Shown piece by piece: positions 7,958-31,708 of a stretch of DNA of 64,000 nt. The stretch is from Rhodanobacter sp. T12-5. GTDB lineage: Bacteria > Pseudomonadota > Gammaproteobacteria > Xanthomonadales > Rhodanobacteraceae. Within the stretch, counting starts at the first letter, position 1, and each line of letters begins with the position of its first letter. Location: assembly GCF_008329435.1 (NCBI RefSeq), contig NZ_NPKN01000001.1:496001-560000 (forward strand). The letters are read 5' to 3'. The notes beneath the pieces are model-generated. The model was given only the letters and a program-made list of their open reading frames with translations, did not search any database and was not told the origin of the DNA. A program made the translations under genes and the position numbers.

Positions 7958-9787
7958 ATGTGTGGAATCGTTGCTGCCGTTGCCCAGCGTGACGTCGCAC
8001 CACTGTTGATCGCCGGCCTCAAGGCACTGGAATACCGTGGCTATGATTCATCCGGCGTAGCCGTGCTCGACCGTGGCGAGATCCACCGCGTGCGCGCCAA
8101 GGGCAAGGTGCGCGAGATGGAGGCGCTGTACCTCGCCGCCCCGTTGACCGGTGGCACCGGCATCGCGCACACCCGCTGGGCCACGCATGGCGTGCCGAAC
8201 GAAGCCAACGCACACCCGCACATCGCCGGTCGCGTGTCGATCGTGCACAACGGCATCATCGAGAACTACGTCCGGTTGCGCGCGGAACTGCAGGCGGGTG
8301 GCCACGTATTCACTTCCGACACCGACACCGAGGTGATGGCGGCGCTGATCGATCGGCGCATCGGCCAGGGCATGCACCTGCGTGAAGCGGTGCTGGCGAC
8401 CGTGCGCGAGCTGGAGGGCGCCTATGCGATCGCCGTGATCAGCAGCGACGAGCCCGGCCTGGTGGTCGGAGCCCGCCGCGGCGCGCCACTGCTGGTCGGT
8501 CTGGGCATCGGCGAGAACTTCCTTGGCTCCGACGCGCAGGCGCTGATCCAGGTCACCAACAAGATGCTGTATCTCGACGAGGACGATGTGGTCGAGATCA
8601 GTCGCGACAGCGTGCAGGTGTTCGGCTTGGACGGCATGCCGGTCGAGCGCGCCGTGCACGAGAGCGAGCTATCCACCGATGCGGTCGAGCGCGGCGAATA
8701 CCGCCATTACATGCAGAAGGAAATCTTCGAGCAGCCGCGCGCCGTCGCCGACACGCTGGAAGCGCGCCTCGGCCCGCACGGCGTGCTGCCCAACATTTTC
8801 GGCACCGACAGCGATGCCCTGCTGCGGGCCACGCGCGGGCTGCACATCATTGCCTGCGGCACCAGCTACCACGCCGGGATGGTCGCCAAATACTGGATCG
8901 AGGAATACGCGCGGCTGCCGGTCAGCGTGGAAGTGGCCAGCGAATTCCGCTACCGCGATGCCGTGGTGCCGGCAGACACATTGTTTGTCGCCATCTCGCA
9001 GTCCGGCGAAACCGCCGACACGCTGGCCGCCATGCGCGAGTCGCGGCAGCGCGGCTACCTCGGCACGCTGGTGATCTGCAACTCGCCGGAGTCGTCGCTG
9101 GTACGCGAGGCGGACTTGAAGTTGATGACGCGCGCCGGCCCGGAAATCGGCGTGGCTTCGACCAAGGCGTTCACCACCCAGCTTGCGGCGCTCGCCCTGC
9201 TGACGCTGGAACTGGCGCAGCGCAACGGACTCGATGCGCAGCGCCATGCCGCGTTGTGCAAGGAATTGCAGCACCTGCCGCGGGCGATCGAGGAGGCACT
9301 GAAGCTCGAGCCGGCGATCGTCGACCTGGCCGGCGAGTTCATCCATCGCCAGCACGCGTTGTTCCTCGGCCGCGGCGTGCAGTATCCGGTGGCGCTGGAG
9401 GGCGCGCTCAAGCTCAAGGAAATTTCGTACATCCACGCCGAAGCGTATCCGGCCGGCGAGCTGAAGCACGGCCCGCTCGCCCTGGTCGACGAAAACATGC
9501 CGGTGGTGGCGGTGGCGCCGAACGGCCCGCTGCTGGACAAGCTCAAATCCAACCTGCAGGAAGTGCGCGCGCGCGGCGGCCGCCTGATCGTGTTCGCCGA
9601 CGACAGCGCCGGGATGGACGACATGGCCGACCAGGGCGTGATGCTGCGGGTGGAGTCCGGTGGGATGTTCATCGCGCCGGCGGTGTTCACCGTGCCACTG
9701 CAACTGCTGGCCTATCACGTCGCCGTGCTGCGCGGCACCGACGTCGACCAGCCACGCAACCTGGCCAAGTCGGTGACGGTGGAGTAG
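7958..9787 (+). CDS. glmS: Glutamine--fructose-6-phosphate aminotransferase (isomerizing)
   Basis: A 609-residue protein of the standard GlmS length. After Met it has the nucleophile Cys2 in MCGIVAA and the Ntn glutaminase motifs HTRWATHG and HNGIIENY, then two SIS sugar-isomerase domains (around 280-420 and 450-595) with SQSGETADT, ICNSPESS, the STKAFTTQ loop and the C-terminal DQPRNLAKSVTVE. It makes glucosamine-6-phosphate, the entry point for peptidoglycan and LPS. The start ATG has AAGGAAG upstream. The 3' end of glmS is the family-wide attTn7 target; the neighbouring NRPS gene sits on the downstream side. Confidence 0.98.
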   Translation: MCGIVAAVAQRDVAPLLIAGLKALEYRGYDSSGVAVLDRGEIHRVRAKGKVREMEALYLAAPLTGGTGIAHTRWATHGVPNEANAHPHIAGRVSIVHNGIIENYVRLRAELQAGGHVFTSDTDTEVMAALIDRRIGQGMHLREAVLATVRELEGAYAIAVISSDEPGLVVGARRGAPLLVGLGIGENFLGSDAQALIQVTNKMLYLDEDDVVEISRDSVQVFGLDGMPVERAVHESELSTDAVERGEYRHYMQKEIFEQPRAVADTLEARLGPHGVLPNIFGTDSDALLRATRGLHIIACGTSYHAGMVAKYWIEEYARLPVSVEVASEFRYRDAVVPADTLFVAISQSGETADTLAAMRESRQRGYLGTLVICNSPESSLVREADLKLMTRAGPEIGVASTKAFTTQLAALALLTLELAQRNGLDAQRHAALCKELQHLPRAIEEALKLEPAIVDLAGEFIHRQHALFLGRGVQYPVALEGALKLKEISYIHAEAYPAGELKHGPLALVDENMPVVAVAPNGPLLDKLKSNLQEVRARGGRLIVFADDSAGMDDMADQGVMLRVESGGMFIAPAVFTVPLQLLAYHVAVLRGTDVDQPRNLAKSVTVE

Positions 9788-9975
9788 GCACGCGCCGTTT
9801 CCGCGCGCCGGCCTGGATCCCGGTTTCAAAAATTCCGTACACGGTCGGTCGGCATGCCGCGCGTTACTCGCCGGCTCCGACCGCCACCGCCTCGTGCGAC
9901 GCGCTGTGGGCGCTCGCCTGCGCCGGCGTCAACCTCCGGCCTTCGGCGGTGCGCATCGGCCGGAGGGTCCGCGCC

Positions 9976-10014
9976 AATCAGCGCGCTGCTGCCGGTGGCA
10001 GCAGCGCGCTGATT
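9976..10014. terminator. Perfect 18-bp stem hairpin between converging glmS and NRPS genes
   Basis: AATCAGCGCGCTGCTGCC and its exact reverse complement flank a three-base loop. It sits between the stops of two converging genes, as expected for a bidirectional terminator, although T tracts are short. Confidence 0.7.
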
Positions 10015-10042
10015 TCTCGTCACGGCCGGAACTGCCCGGGGG

Positions 10043-24298
<14,256 letters not shown>

Positions 24299-24347
24299 TT
24301 GTCGCTCCTTGTCTGCAGTATCGAATTGTGGGCCTTGCAAACCGGCA

Positions 24348-24377
24348 ATGATAATTTGCGTTCAGCCACTTCTGCAA
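24348..24377 (-). promoter_or_regulatory. Candidate sigma-70 promoter of the NRPS gene
   Basis: On the minus strand TTGCAG (24377-24372) and TATCAT (24353-24348) are 18 bases apart. Transcription would begin near 24341, leaving a leader of about 40 bases that contains AAGGAG before the TTG at 24298. Confidence 0.55.
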
Positions 24378-24675
24378 CCTGATTCCCTCATGGTGTTTTT
24401 CAACTCGCTTCACGGTGACGAGCAGCAATGCCGCGTGGTGCCAGGCAGTGCTTTGGCCACGGTCACTTGAGCGCCGCGCTGTAACGAGATGCGGCCCGTT
24501 GCGGTTATCGCTGGCGGAGATCATGTGTCGATATGGGGCCGGCCTGGATAAGTCAGTCGTTGCTGCATGCCGCTTGCTGGCCAATAAAGGAAAAGATTAT
24601 CTTGTCGAGATTCGCCATTGCTTTTTTGGTTTGTTTTTTTAATGGAAGTGCATTTACTCGACTTTATCGACTTCA
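24378..24675. other. Gene-free, lower-GC upstream region of the NRPS
   Basis: About 300 bases with runs of T and A near 24627-24650 and no frame resembling a protein. It may hold regulatory sites for the NRPS gene; no known operator was recognised. No missing first half of the condensation domain is encoded here in any frame. Confidence 0.4.
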
Positions 24676-24996
24676 TTATCCATCGGCGTTTATCAATCGA
24701 GGCCTGCGGCTATGCGGACCCGGTTTGAAGTCCTGCCAGGTCGCATCATCGGTGCGCTGGGCGGGCGAGCCGACGCGGCGGTAATCCATCGGCGTCATGC
24801 CGAAGCGGCGATGGAACAGTTCGCCGAAATGCGACGGAGTGGAAAACCCAGGCTGTAGGCGACGGCAGCGATGCTCTGTTCCGATTCGAGCAGGCGCCGG
24901 CTGGCCAGGTGCAGGCGGTGCGTGCGCACGTAATCGGTCCAGCTCATGTGCAAGGCATCGCCGCCGTTGCGCGCAAGCCCGGGCCGGGCGGGTCGA
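24676..24996 (-). pseudogene. AraC-family regulator remnant, frameshifted HTH domain
   Basis: Read on the minus strand, the DNA gives DALHMSWTDYVRTHRLHLAS, RRLLESEQSIAAVAYSLGF, then after a one-base slip near 24841-24848 TPSHFGELFHRRFGMTPMDY and a stop at 24676-24678. This is the C-terminal helix-turn-helix domain of an AraC/XylS regulator. The frame is broken inside the hallmark GFSTPSHF segment, where one T appears to be missing, and the ligand-binding half is absent. The adjoining 24997-25159 encodes only short scraps (for example PRSVMKVIYMDRERTA then stop). The region is decayed DNA between the NRPS and the LPS genes. Confidence 0.75.
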
Positions 24997-25159
24997 CCTC
25001 GATCGTCTCTTGCGCGAAGCCGCCGTCGCCTTCGCCGTCGGCGATGATGGCCGGCCCGCTGACGACGCCGGCGTTCATGCGGTGCGTTCGCGGTCCATGT
25101 AGATCACCTTCATGACCGAGCGCGGCTGCGTCGAGCGGTTCGCGCCGGCGGGGCGGCCC

Positions 25160-25242
25160 AAAAGCATCGCGGCTGAAGCCGCTCCCACAGGGGAGCGCGT
25201 GGCGTGCCGGCTGCTGTAGGAGCGACTTCAGTCGCGATACTT
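25160..25242. repeat. Related palindromic repeat (copy 2, divergent)
   Basis: The left arm AAAGCATCGCGGCTGAAGCC and GCTCCCACAG, and the right arm CTGTAGGAGCGACTTCAGTC then GCGATAC, form an inverted pair. It shares the GTAGGAGC ... GCGAT pattern with the other elements but has a different core (GACTTCAGTC). Confidence 0.65.
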
Positions 25243-25296
25243 TTCGTCACGTGGCGCAAGGGCATCGCCTTTAAGCGTGCTACGGCCTTCGGGCAA

Positions 25297-26709
25297 TCAG
25301 GCGCGACCGTAGACGTCGTCGTAACGCACGATGTCGTCTTCGCCCAGATAGCTGCCGGACTGCACCTCGATCAGTTCCAGCATGACCTTGCCCGGATTGC
25401 GCAGGCGGTGCTTGCTGCCGAGCGGAATGTAGGTGCTCTGGTTTTCGCCGAGCGGGAACACCTTGTCGTCGCAGGTGACCTCGGCGGTGCCGGAGACCAC
25501 GATCCAGTGCTCCGCGCGATGGTGGTGCTTCTGCAGGCTCAGGCTGGCGCCGGGCTTGACCTGGATACGCTTGACCTGGAACCGCTCACCCGCTTCCAGC
25601 GAATCGTAGTTGCCCCACGGACGGTGCACCACGCGATGCAGCGAGTGCTCGCTGCGACCGGCGGCTTTCAGTTGCTCCACGATCTTTTTCACGTCCTGCG
25701 CGGCATCACGGTGCGCCACCAGGGTGGCATCCGGCGTGGTCACCACGATCAGGTCGTCGACGCCGACGGTGGCCAACAGATGACGCTCGTGCGAGCGCAG
25801 CAACGAATTGCGCGTGTCCACCGCCATGGTGTCGCCTTCGCGCAGGTTGCCGTCGGCGTCCTTGTCGCCGGTCAGCCATAGTGCAGACCACGAGCCGATG
25901 TCGCTCCACGCGCAGCTGACCGGGATCACCGCCGCGCGCCGGGTTTTCTCCATCACCGCGTAGTCGATCGAATCGTCCGGCACCGGCGCGAACGTGTCCC
26001 GATCGATGCGCACGAAGTCGAGGTCGACGGATGCCTTCGCGTGCGCCTCGCGCACCGCCGCCAGCATCGCCGGCGCGTGTGCGGCCAGTTCCTCCAGGTA
26101 GCGCGCGGCCTTGAACAGGAACATGCCGGAGTTCCAGTCGTAGCCGCCGTCGGCGAGGTAGGACTCGGCAGTGGCCAGGTCGGGTTTCTCGACGAATTGC
26201 TCCACCCGGTAACCATGGTCGTCGATGGCCTCGGCGCGGCGGATGTAGCCGAAACCGGTTTCCGGGCGGTCCGGGCGGATGCCGAAGGTCACCAGCCAAT
26301 CCTTCCGGGCCAGTGGCAGGGCCCGTTCCACGGCCTGCACGAACGCGGCGGTATCGCCGACCAGGTGATCGGCCGGCAGCACCAGCAGGATCGCTTCGGG
26401 ATCGCGTTGCAATGCCTGCAGCGCGCCGAGCGCGATCGCCGGCGCGGTGTTGCGAGCCAGCGGTTCCAGCACGATGGTGGCGTCGTCGATGCCTGCTTCC
26501 AGCAACTGGTCGGCGGCAAGGAAACGGTGATCCTCGCTGGCCACCACGATCGGCGCGGCGACTTGCGGCAACTGCACGGTGCGCGCCAGCGTCTGCTGGA
26601 ACAGGGTGCCCTTGCCGGCCAGCGCGAGGAACTGCTTGGGCAGATTCCTGCGCGAGACCGGCCACAGCCGGGTGCCGCTGCCGCCGCTGAGAATGAGGGG
26701 GGTCAACAT
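25297..26709 (-). CDS. manC: Mannose-1-phosphate guanylyltransferase / mannose-6-phosphate isomerase (copy 1)
   Basis: A 470-residue type II bifunctional enzyme. The N-terminal nucleotidyltransferase has LSGGSGTRLWPVSRRNLPKQ at the start and FVEKPD in the middle. The C-terminal cupin isomerase has QKHHHRAEHWIVVSGTAEV. It interconverts fructose-6-P and mannose-6-P and makes GDP-mannose from mannose-1-P. The ATG at 26709 was chosen because the signature begins within four residues of it. It is downstream of rfbBACD on the same strand, separated by 144 bases that contain a palindromic repeat. A paralogue of identical length lies at 47209. Confidence 0.95.
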   Translation of the reverse strand: MLTPLILSGGSGTRLWPVSRRNLPKQFLALAGKGTLFQQTLARTVQLPQVAAPIVVASEDHRFLAADQLLEAGIDDATIVLEPLARNTAPAIALGALQALQRDPEAILLVLPADHLVGDTAAFVQAVERALPLARKDWLVTFGIRPDRPETGFGYIRRAEAIDDHGYRVEQFVEKPDLATAESYLADGGYDWNSGMFLFKAARYLEELAAHAPAMLAAVREAHAKASVDLDFVRIDRDTFAPVPDDSIDYAVMEKTRRAAVIPVSCAWSDIGSWSALWLTGDKDADGNLREGDTMAVDTRNSLLRSHERHLLATVGVDDLIVVTTPDATLVAHRDAAQDVKKIVEQLKAAGRSEHSLHRVVHRPWGNYDSLEAGERFQVKRIQVKPGASLSLQKHHHRAEHWIVVSGTAEVTCDDKVFPLGENQSTYIPLGSKHRLRNPGKVMLELIEVQSGSYLGEDDIVRYDDVYGRA

Positions 26710-26773
26710 GTCGACAAGCCCTGGGCAAAGTCCGGCGCGTGCGTATCTGTTTCCGCGACACACGCCAGCAGTG

Positions 26774-26860
26774 TTGTAGGAGCCCACCTTGTGGGCGATG
26801 CTTTTCCAAGGATAACGGAACGCTTGCGGGGGCATCGCCCACAACGTGGGCTCCTACAAC
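26774..26860. repeat. REP-like palindromic repeat pair (copy 3), overlapping the rfbD stop
   Basis: The left arm TTGTAGGAGCCCACCTTGTG, followed by GGCGATGC, and the right arm GGCATCGCCCACAACGTGGG, followed by CTCCTACAA, are inverted copies. The right arm runs into the end of rfbD and contains its TAG stop (26854-26856). Confidence 0.8.
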
Positions 26861-27801
26861 GGAGGAGCGCTGTGTTTGATGGCGAGTTGGGCCATCACGT
26901 TGCACAGGCCGTCGTGCCAGTCCGGTAGAGCCACATCAAACTGTTGCTGGAATTTCGTGTTGTCCAGCAACGACCAGGCCGGGCGCACGGCCGGCGTGGG
27001 AAATTCGGCGCTGACGATCGGCACCACGCGCGGCTGCCGGGCGAGCAGTCCCAGCGTATGAGCCTGCTCGAAGATCGCGCTGGCGAAGCCATGCCAGGTC
27101 GTGGCGCCGCTGGCGACCAGGTGATGCGTGCCCCCGAGCTGGCTGCGTCGTGCAGCATCGGCGTCTTGCCAGCGATCGAGCGCAGCAAGGCTGGCGTTGA
27201 CGATCAGGGTGGTGTCGGTTGGTGCGCCGTGCTGGTCGGCGACCACGCGCAGCTCTTCGCGCTCGGCGCCGAGGCGCAACATGGTGCGCAGGAAGTTTTG
27301 TCCGTGCGCGGCATACACCCATGCGGTGCGCAGGATCAGGTGATCGGCGCCGCTGTCGCGCAGCGCCCGTTCGCCGGCCAGCTTGCTGCGGCCGTAGGCA
27401 CCGAGCGGTCCGGTCGGCGCATCCACTGCGTAGGGCTGCGACTGGCCGCCGTCGAAGACGTAATCGGTCGAGTAATGCATCACCAGCGCGCCGTGTGCGG
27501 CGGCCCAGTCGCCCAGCGTGCCGACGGCCTCGCCGTTGACGCGGGTGGCCAGCGCCTCTTCCTGCTCGGCGCGATCGACCGCCGTATAGGCGGCTGCATT
27601 GACGATCACGTCCGGCTGCACGCGCTCGAGCAGAGCGCCGAGGCTGGGCAGGTCGGAAAGATCCGCCACTTCGCCATGGCCGCCGCCAGTCAGCAGGCCA
27701 TCGCGGCTGGCGGCGACCAGGTCGCCACGCGTCGCCAGGCCGTGATGGTCGAGAAAGCTGCGGCCAAGCTGGCCGTTGGCGCCGAGCAGCAGGATCTTCA
27801 C
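26854..27801 (-). CDS. rfbD: dTDP-4-dehydrorhamnose reductase
   Basis: A 315-residue short-chain dehydrogenase. It begins [16 protein letters not shown] (GTG start) with the NAD(P)-binding GxxGxxG, then NAAAYTAVDRAE, HYSTDYVFDG and the catalytic YGRSKLAGE (YxxxK). It performs the last step to dTDP-L-rhamnose. The GTG start overlaps the rfbC stop as GTGA, giving tight coupling in the order rfbB-A-C-D. Its stop codon lies inside a palindromic repeat, so the natural C-terminus may have been altered by that element. Confidence 0.95.
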   Translation of the reverse strand: MKILLLGANGQLGRSFLDHHGLATRGDLVAASRDGLLTGGGHGEVADLSDLPSLGALLERVQPDVIVNAAAYTAVDRAEQEEALATRVNGEAVGTLGDWAAAHGALVMHYSTDYVFDGGQSQPYAVDAPTGPLGAYGRSKLAGERALRDSGADHLILRTAWVYAAHGQNFLRTMLRLGAEREELRVVADQHGAPTDTTLIVNASLAALDRWQDADAARRSQLGGTHHLVASGATTWHGFASAIFEQAHTLGLLARQPRVVPIVSAEFPTPAVRPAWSLLDNTKFQQQFDVALPDWHDGLCNVMAQLAIKHSAPPL

Positions 27802-28355
27802 GATACGAAAACCGGCAGCCGCTCCGGTGCCACGTCCTGCAGCAGCGGCGCCTTGCCGTCCTTGTCGGACAACAGCGGATCGCTCAACGGCCAGTCTATG
27901 CCCAGCGCCGCGTCGTTCCAGCGGATGCCGGCATCGGCCTTTGCGTCGTACAGCGCGGTGCACTGGTAGGTGAACGTGGCGAACTCGGACAGTACGCAGA
28001 AGCCGTGCGCGAAACCTTCCGGTATCCAGAAATGGCGATGGTTGCCGGCGGTCAGCATCACGCCGACCGAGCGGCCGAACGTGGGTGAGCCGCGGCGGAT
28101 ATCCACCGCCACGTCGTAGACCTCGCCTTCAAGCACGCTCACCAGCTTGCCTTGCGGATTCGGCCACTGGTAATGCAGCCCGCGCAGCACGCCGCGGGCC
28201 GAGCGCGAGACATTGGACTGGACGAAGCGATGGTCGACGCCGGCCTTGCGATACGTCGCCTCGTTGTAGCTTTCGTAGAAGAAGCCGCGGGCATCGCCGA
28301 ACACCTGCGGTTCGAGGATCAGGGCGCCGGGCAGGGCGGTCTCGATCACCTTCAT
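27798..28355 (-). CDS. rfbC: dTDP-4-dehydrorhamnose 3,5-epimerase
   Basis: A 185-residue cupin-fold epimerase. It has the [20 protein letters not shown] segment with the catalytic His in RGLHYQ (about residue 61), then [17 protein letters not shown] and [11 protein letters not shown]. It acts on dTDP-4-keto-6-deoxyglucose in dTDP-L-rhamnose synthesis. It overlaps rfbA upstream (ATGA) and rfbD downstream (GTGA). Confidence 0.96.
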   Translation of the reverse strand: MKVIETALPGALILEPQVFGDARGFFYESYNEATYRKAGVDHRFVQSNVSRSARGVLRGLHYQWPNPQGKLVSVLEGEVYDVAVDIRRGSPTFGRSVGVMLTAGNHRHFWIPEGFAHGFCVLSEFATFTYQCTALYDAKADAGIRWNDAALGIDWPLSDPLLSDKDGKAPLLQDVAPERLPVFVS

Positions 28356-29239
28356 CGCGCGTGTCCCTCGCGCAGCAGGTTCTGCAGGTATTGGCCGTAG
28401 CCGGTCTTGGCCAGCGGTTCGGCCAGGCGCAGCAACTGCTCGTCGTCGATCCAGCCGTTGAAGTGGGCGATCTCCTCCGGACAGCACACCTTGAGCCCCT
28501 GCCGATTCTCGATGGTCTCGATGTAGTTGCCCGCTTCCATCAGCGAATCGTGGGTGCCGGTGTCGAGCCAGGCGAAACCGCGGCCCAACTGCTCCAGATG
28601 CAGCGAGTCCTCGTCCAGGTAGCAGCGGTTGAGGTCGGTGATCTCCAGTTCGCCACGCGGTGACGGCTTCAACGCGGCGGCGTAGTCGCATACGCGGGCG
28701 TCGTAGAAATACAGGCCGGTCACCGCATAGTGGGACTTCGGCTGCACCGGTTTTTCCTCCAGCCCGATGACCTTGCCCTCAGCGTCGAACTCGGCCACGC
28801 CGTAGCGCTCCGGATCCTTTACCCAATAGCCGAATACGGTGGCGCCATGATCACGCGCCGCGGCACGCTTGAGGCGTTCGGTGAAGCCGTGGCCGTAGAA
28901 GATGTTGTCGCCCAGCACCAGGCAACTCGGCTTGCCATCGATGAAGTCGCGACCGATCGTGAACGCCTGCGCCAACCCGTCGGGCGAGGGCTGCACCGCG
29001 TAGCGGATGTCGATGCCCCATTGCGAGCCGTCGCCGAGCAGACGCTGGAACATGTCCTGCTCGTGCGGCGTGTTGATCATCAGCACTTCGCGGATGCCGG
29101 CCAGCATCAGCGTGGCCAGCGGGTAGTAGATCATCGGCTTGTCGTACACCGGCAGCAGCTGCTTGCTGACCGCGCGGGTGATCGGATACAGCCGTGTGCC
29201 TGAACCGCCGGCGAGAATGATGCCTTTGGTTGTCGTCAT
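28352..29239 (-). CDS. rfbA: Glucose-1-phosphate thymidylyltransferase
   Basis: A 295-residue nucleotidyltransferase. It has [49 protein letters not shown] and [12 protein letters not shown], all hallmarks of RmlA. It makes dTDP-glucose, the first step of dTDP-L-rhamnose synthesis. The length matches the family. It is coupled to rfbB and rfbC by four-base overlaps. Confidence 0.97.
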   Translation of the reverse strand: MTTTKGIILAGGSGTRLYPITRAVSKQLLPVYDKPMIYYPLATLMLAGIREVLMINTPHEQDMFQRLLGDGSQWGIDIRYAVQPSPDGLAQAFTIGRDFIDGKPSCLVLGDNIFYGHGFTERLKRAAARDHGATVFGYWVKDPERYGVAEFDAEGKVIGLEEKPVQPKSHYAVTGLYFYDARVCDYAAALKPSPRGELEITDLNRCYLDEDSLHLEQLGRGFAWLDTGTHDSLMEAGNYIETIENRQGLKVCCPEEIAHFNGWIDDEQLLRLAEPLAKTGYGQYLQNLLREGHAR

Positions 29240-30285
29240 GATCCGAGGCGCTCCATGCGATAGCTCCCGTCCAGCACGCGCTGGCTCCACGGCTGGTTCG
29301 CGAGGTACCAGTCCACCGTCTGCGCGATGCCGGTTTCGAACGTGTGCGTGGGCTGCCAGCCCAGTTCGTCCTGCAGCTTGCTGGAGTCGATCGCGTAGCG
29401 GCGGTCGTGGCCGGGGCGGTCCTTGACGTAGGTGATCAGCGATTCGCGCTGGCGTCCGTCGGCCAGCGGTCGACGCTGATCGAGCAGTGCGCAGATCGTC
29501 TTGACCACGGCGATGTTCTCGCGCTCGGCATTGCCGCCCACGTTGTAGGTCTCGCCGACGCGGCCGGCTTCCAGCACGCGGCGGATGGCGTTGCAATGAT
29601 CGCCCACGAACAGCCAGTCGCGGATGTTCTTCCCGTCGCCATAGACCGGCAACGCCTCTCCGGTCAGCGCCTTCTGGATGATCAGCGGGATGAGTTTTTC
29701 AGGGAACTGGTAGGGCCCGTAGTTGTTCGAGCAATTGGTGGTCAGGACCGGCAAGCCGTAGGTATGGTGGAACGCGCGCACCAGGTGGTCGGAGGCGGCC
29801 TTCGAGGCGGAATACGGCGAGTTCGGCGCGTATGGGGTCTGCTCGGTGAACTTGCCTTCGGCACCGAGCGAACCGTAGACCTCGTCGGTCGACACATGCA
29901 GGAAGCGGAACGCGTCGCGGGCGGCACCTTCCAGTCCGCGCCAGAAATCGCGGGCGCATTCGAGCAGGCCCAGCGTGCCCACGACATTGGTCTGCACGAA
30001 TTCGGCCGGGCCATCGATCGAGCGGTCCACGTGCGATTCGGCGGCAAAATTGACGATGGCGTCGGGGCAGTGGTCGGCCAGTAATGCCGAAACCAGCGCG
30101 CGGTCGCCGATGTCGCCGTGCACGAACACGTGGCGCTCGTTGCCGGCCAGCGCGGCCAGCGTGTCCGGGTTGCCGGCGTAGGTGAGTTTGTCCAGATTGA
30201 TGACGCGGAGGCCGTCGGCCATCGCCTGCAACACGAAATTGGCACCGATAAAACCGGCGCCACCGGTGACAAGCAGAGTTTTCAT
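29236..30285 (-). CDS. rfbB: dTDP-glucose 4,6-dehydratase
   Basis: A 349-residue extended SDR. It has [11 protein letters not shown] near residues 7-17, the catalytic STDEVYG (Asp134, Glu135) and [10 protein letters not shown] (Tyr158, Lys162), and [18 protein letters not shown]. It converts dTDP-glucose to the 4-keto-6-deoxy sugar. It is the first gene of the rfbBACD operon. The ATG at 30285 follows GATCCC; upstream, a TTTATAAAG at about 30310 on the minus strand may be the -10 region. It is divergent from the metB-like gene. Confidence 0.97.
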   Translation of the reverse strand: MKTLLVTGGAGFIGANFVLQAMADGLRVINLDKLTYAGNPDTLAALAGNERHVFVHGDIGDRALVSALLADHCPDAIVNFAAESHVDRSIDGPAEFVQTNVVGTLGLLECARDFWRGLEGAARDAFRFLHVSTDEVYGSLGAEGKFTEQTPYAPNSPYSASKAASDHLVRAFHHTYGLPVLTTNCSNNYGPYQFPEKLIPLIIQKALTGEALPVYGDGKNIRDWLFVGDHCNAIRRVLEAGRVGETYNVGGNAERENIAVVKTICALLDQRRPLADGRQRESLITYVKDRPGHDRRYAIDSSKLQDELGWQPTHTFETGIAQTVDWYLANQPWSQRVLDGSYRMERLGS

Positions 30286-30486
30286 GGGATCCCGGTCGAT
30301 ATCTTTATAAACGTGGATTGTGCCATGCAGATTGGCCGATTCCGGCTCCAATGCGTACCGCGGAGCGCATTGGAGTGCTATGACGTGTCGTCGTTAAGGC
30401 AAATGGCACCTGTTCGCGGGTATCATGGCAGGCTAGTTCTCGCGGCTCGGTCACCGGGCTGAATCGCATTTTTTAGGATGCCCGCC

Positions 30487-31653
30487 ATGACCAAAAAAGC
30501 CAACGCCACTCACGCACTGGGAACACGGGCGATCCACGCCGGCCAGCATCCCGATCCCAGCACCGGCGCCATCATGACGCCGATCTACGCCACCTCGACC
30601 TACGTCCAGGAAAGCCCCGGCAAGCACAAGGGCTATGAGTACTCGCGCACGCAGAACCCCACCCGGATGGCCTACGAACGCTGCGTGGCGGATCTGGAAG
30701 GCGGCGTGGCCGGCTTCGCGTTTGCGTCGGGCCTGGCCGCGGCTGCGACCGTGCTGGATCTGCTCGACTCGGGCAGCCACGTCATCGCGATGGACGACCT
30801 CTACGGCGGCACCTATCGCCTGTTCGAAAAGGTGCGCCGACGTTCGGCCGGGCTGGATTTCAGCTTCATCGACTTGAACGATGGCGCGGCGCTCAAGGCC
30901 GCGCTGAAGCCCAATACGAAAATGATCTGGGCCGAGACGCCGACCAATCCGATGCTCAAGCTGGTCGACCTGGCCAAGGTCGCCGCTTTCGCCAAGAAGC
31001 ACGGCCTGATCCTGGTGGTCGACAACACCTTCTGCTCACCGATGATCCAGCGTCCGCTGGAATTCGGCGCGGACCTGGTCCTGCATTCCGCCACCAAGTA
31101 CATCAACGGCCATTCCGACATGGTCGGTGGCATCGTGGTTGCCGGCAACAAGGAACTGGCCGCGCAGATGGGCTTCCTGCAGAACTCGGTGGGCGCCGTG
31201 GCCGGCCCGTTCGACGCATTCCTTGCCATGCGCGGCCTGAAGACCCTGCATCTGCGCATGCAGGCGCACTGCGCCGGCGCAATGGAACTGGCCAAGTGGC
31301 TGGAGAAGCATCCTGCCATCGAACGCGTGATCTACCCGGGCCTCAAGAGCCATCCGCAGCACGTGCTGGCCAAGCGCCAGATGGACGGATTCGGCGGCAT
31401 CATCACGATCGAGGTGAAGGGCGGCCTGAAAAAGGCGCGCCGCATGCTCGAGCGCTGCGAACTGTTCGCGCTGGCCGAATCGCTCGGCGGCGTCGAAAGC
31501 CTGATCGAGCATCCGGCGATCATGACGCACGCCTCAGTGCCGGCAGCCAATCGCAAACGGCTGGGCATCAGCGACGGGCTGATCCGGTTGTCTGTGGGAG
31601 TGGAAGATATCGAGGACCTGCGAGCCGAGCTGGCTGACGCGTTGGGCAAATGA
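30487..31653 (+). CDS. metB: Cystathionine gamma-synthase / gamma-lyase family PLP enzyme
   Basis: A 388-residue Cys/Met-metabolism PLP enzyme. It has TRAIHAGQHPDPSTGAIMTP at the start, YSRTQNPTR, the VDNTFCSP strand and the PLP lysine in HSATKYINGHSD (about residue 204). Sequence alone does not separate the synthase from the lyase; a gamma-lyase would complete reverse transsulfuration with the cbs gene at 6387. The ATG at 30487 is preferred over one nine bases upstream because AGGA then lies nine bases before it. In Xanthomonas this gene is one conserved border of the variable LPS locus, and etfA the other; both are present here. Confidence 0.92.
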   Translation: MTKKANATHALGTRAIHAGQHPDPSTGAIMTPIYATSTYVQESPGKHKGYEYSRTQNPTRMAYERCVADLEGGVAGFAFASGLAAAATVLDLLDSGSHVIAMDDLYGGTYRLFEKVRRRSAGLDFSFIDLNDGAALKAALKPNTKMIWAETPTNPMLKLVDLAKVAAFAKKHGLILVVDNTFCSPMIQRPLEFGADLVLHSATKYINGHSDMVGGIVVAGNKELAAQMGFLQNSVGAVAGPFDAFLAMRGLKTLHLRMQAHCAGAMELAKWLEKHPAIERVIYPGLKSHPQHVLAKRQMDGFGGIITIEVKGGLKKARRMLERCELFALAESLGGVESLIEHPAIMTHASVPAANRKRLGISDGLIRLSVGVEDIEDLRAELADALGK

Positions 31654-31708
31654 GGTCCGGTTGGCAAGAGAGTCCTGCGAACCGCAGCATGAAGATCGGA
31701 GGCAGGTA

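Noticed and set aside
24300-25300. Tn7 or other transposon ends near the NRPS
   Set aside because: No transposase gene or matching terminal repeats were found around the NRPS.
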